A stretch of DNA of 14,387 nucleotides from Clostridia bacterium (GTDB taxonomy: Bacteria; Bacillota; Clostridia; Christensenellales; CAG-1252). The notes under the pieces were generated by a model. That model made no database searches. It saw nothing but the letters and a program-made list of their open reading frames with translations, and was not told the origin of the DNA. Of the stretch, positions 14,285 through 14,387 are shown one piece after another; within the stretch, counting starts at the first letter, position 1; each line of letters opens with the position of its first letter. A program made the translations under genes and the position numbers. The stretch is from positions 1 through 14,387 of the forward strand of contig SACC01000013.1 in assembly GCA_009928745.1 (NCBI GenBank), read 5' to 3'.

Positions 14285-14387
14285 TTATGCGCTTTTTACT
14301 CTTTGCCACAGCATCTTTAGCGCGGATTCGCTGCTGCCAAAATCCTTCATAACACCATAGGATGAGCTCTCTATATTAGGATAACGG
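14285..14387 (-). CDS. C-terminal end of an unidentified protein
   Basis: The - strand frame enters at the right edge and stops with TAA at 14287-14285, giving 33 residues that end in ALKMLWQRVKSA. The frame is supported by the strong - strand terminator directly behind it. The visible tail (starting RYPNIESSSYG) shows a serine-rich patch then an amphipathic helix; I do not recognise a family. The rest of the gene is outside the window. Confidence 0.5.
   Translation of the reverse strand, partial: RYPNIESSSYGVMKDFGSSESALKMLWQRVKSA

Overview
This window looks like a chromosomal piece of a low-to-moderate GC Gram-positive (Firmicutes/Clostridia-type) bacterium. The grounds are the tilS-hpt neighbourhood, strong Shine-Dalgarno (SD) sites of the GGAGG type, an HD-domain CCA enzyme, a DgkB-like lipid kinase, and a secreted MBG/FN3-repeat surface protein with a C-terminal membrane anchor. 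A Christensenellales-like gut lineage is a guess only. No IS element, CRISPR array, tRNA or rRNA gene is visible.

Left part (1-4285, + strand): a tight housekeeping run of tilS (C-terminal end only), hpt, an HD-type tRNA nucleotidyltransferase (cca), rmuC and a PHP-domain phosphoesterase. Genes overlap or lie within 16 nt of each other, so they are probably one operon for tRNA maturation, purine salvage and nucleic-acid upkeep. Middle (4310-7201, + strand): a histidine kinase and an OmpR-type response regulator overlapping by 4 nt, then an MgtC/SapB membrane protein behind its own likely promoter. The order resembles the functional link between PhoPQ and mgtC in enterobacteria, but regulation here is inference.

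The most unusual stretch is 7200-7624. It carries two tandem copies (period 193 nt) of a structured element of about 165-175 nt. In each copy the first 99 nt are almost identical and fold into two hairpins. The second half has diverged in sequence but keeps a third hairpin and an intrinsic terminator hairpin through paired, compensating changes. I read this as a pair of tandem non-coding RNAs on the + strand, of a family I do not recognise. Facing them on the - strand is a two-gene unit, a ferritin-like di-iron protein followed by a 34-residue hydrophobic peptide with a perfect SD.

Right part: from a divergent promoter region (8258-8534) a two-gene + operon encodes a 1030-residue surface protein (signal peptide, MBG-like and FN3-like repeats, C-terminal membrane helix) and a 469-residue membrane-anchored protein with two YjbR/MmcQ-like domains. 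It ends in a clear terminator at 13069-13098. On the - strand follow a diacylglycerol/lipid kinase and, at the edge, the last 33 codons of an unidentified gene with its terminator.
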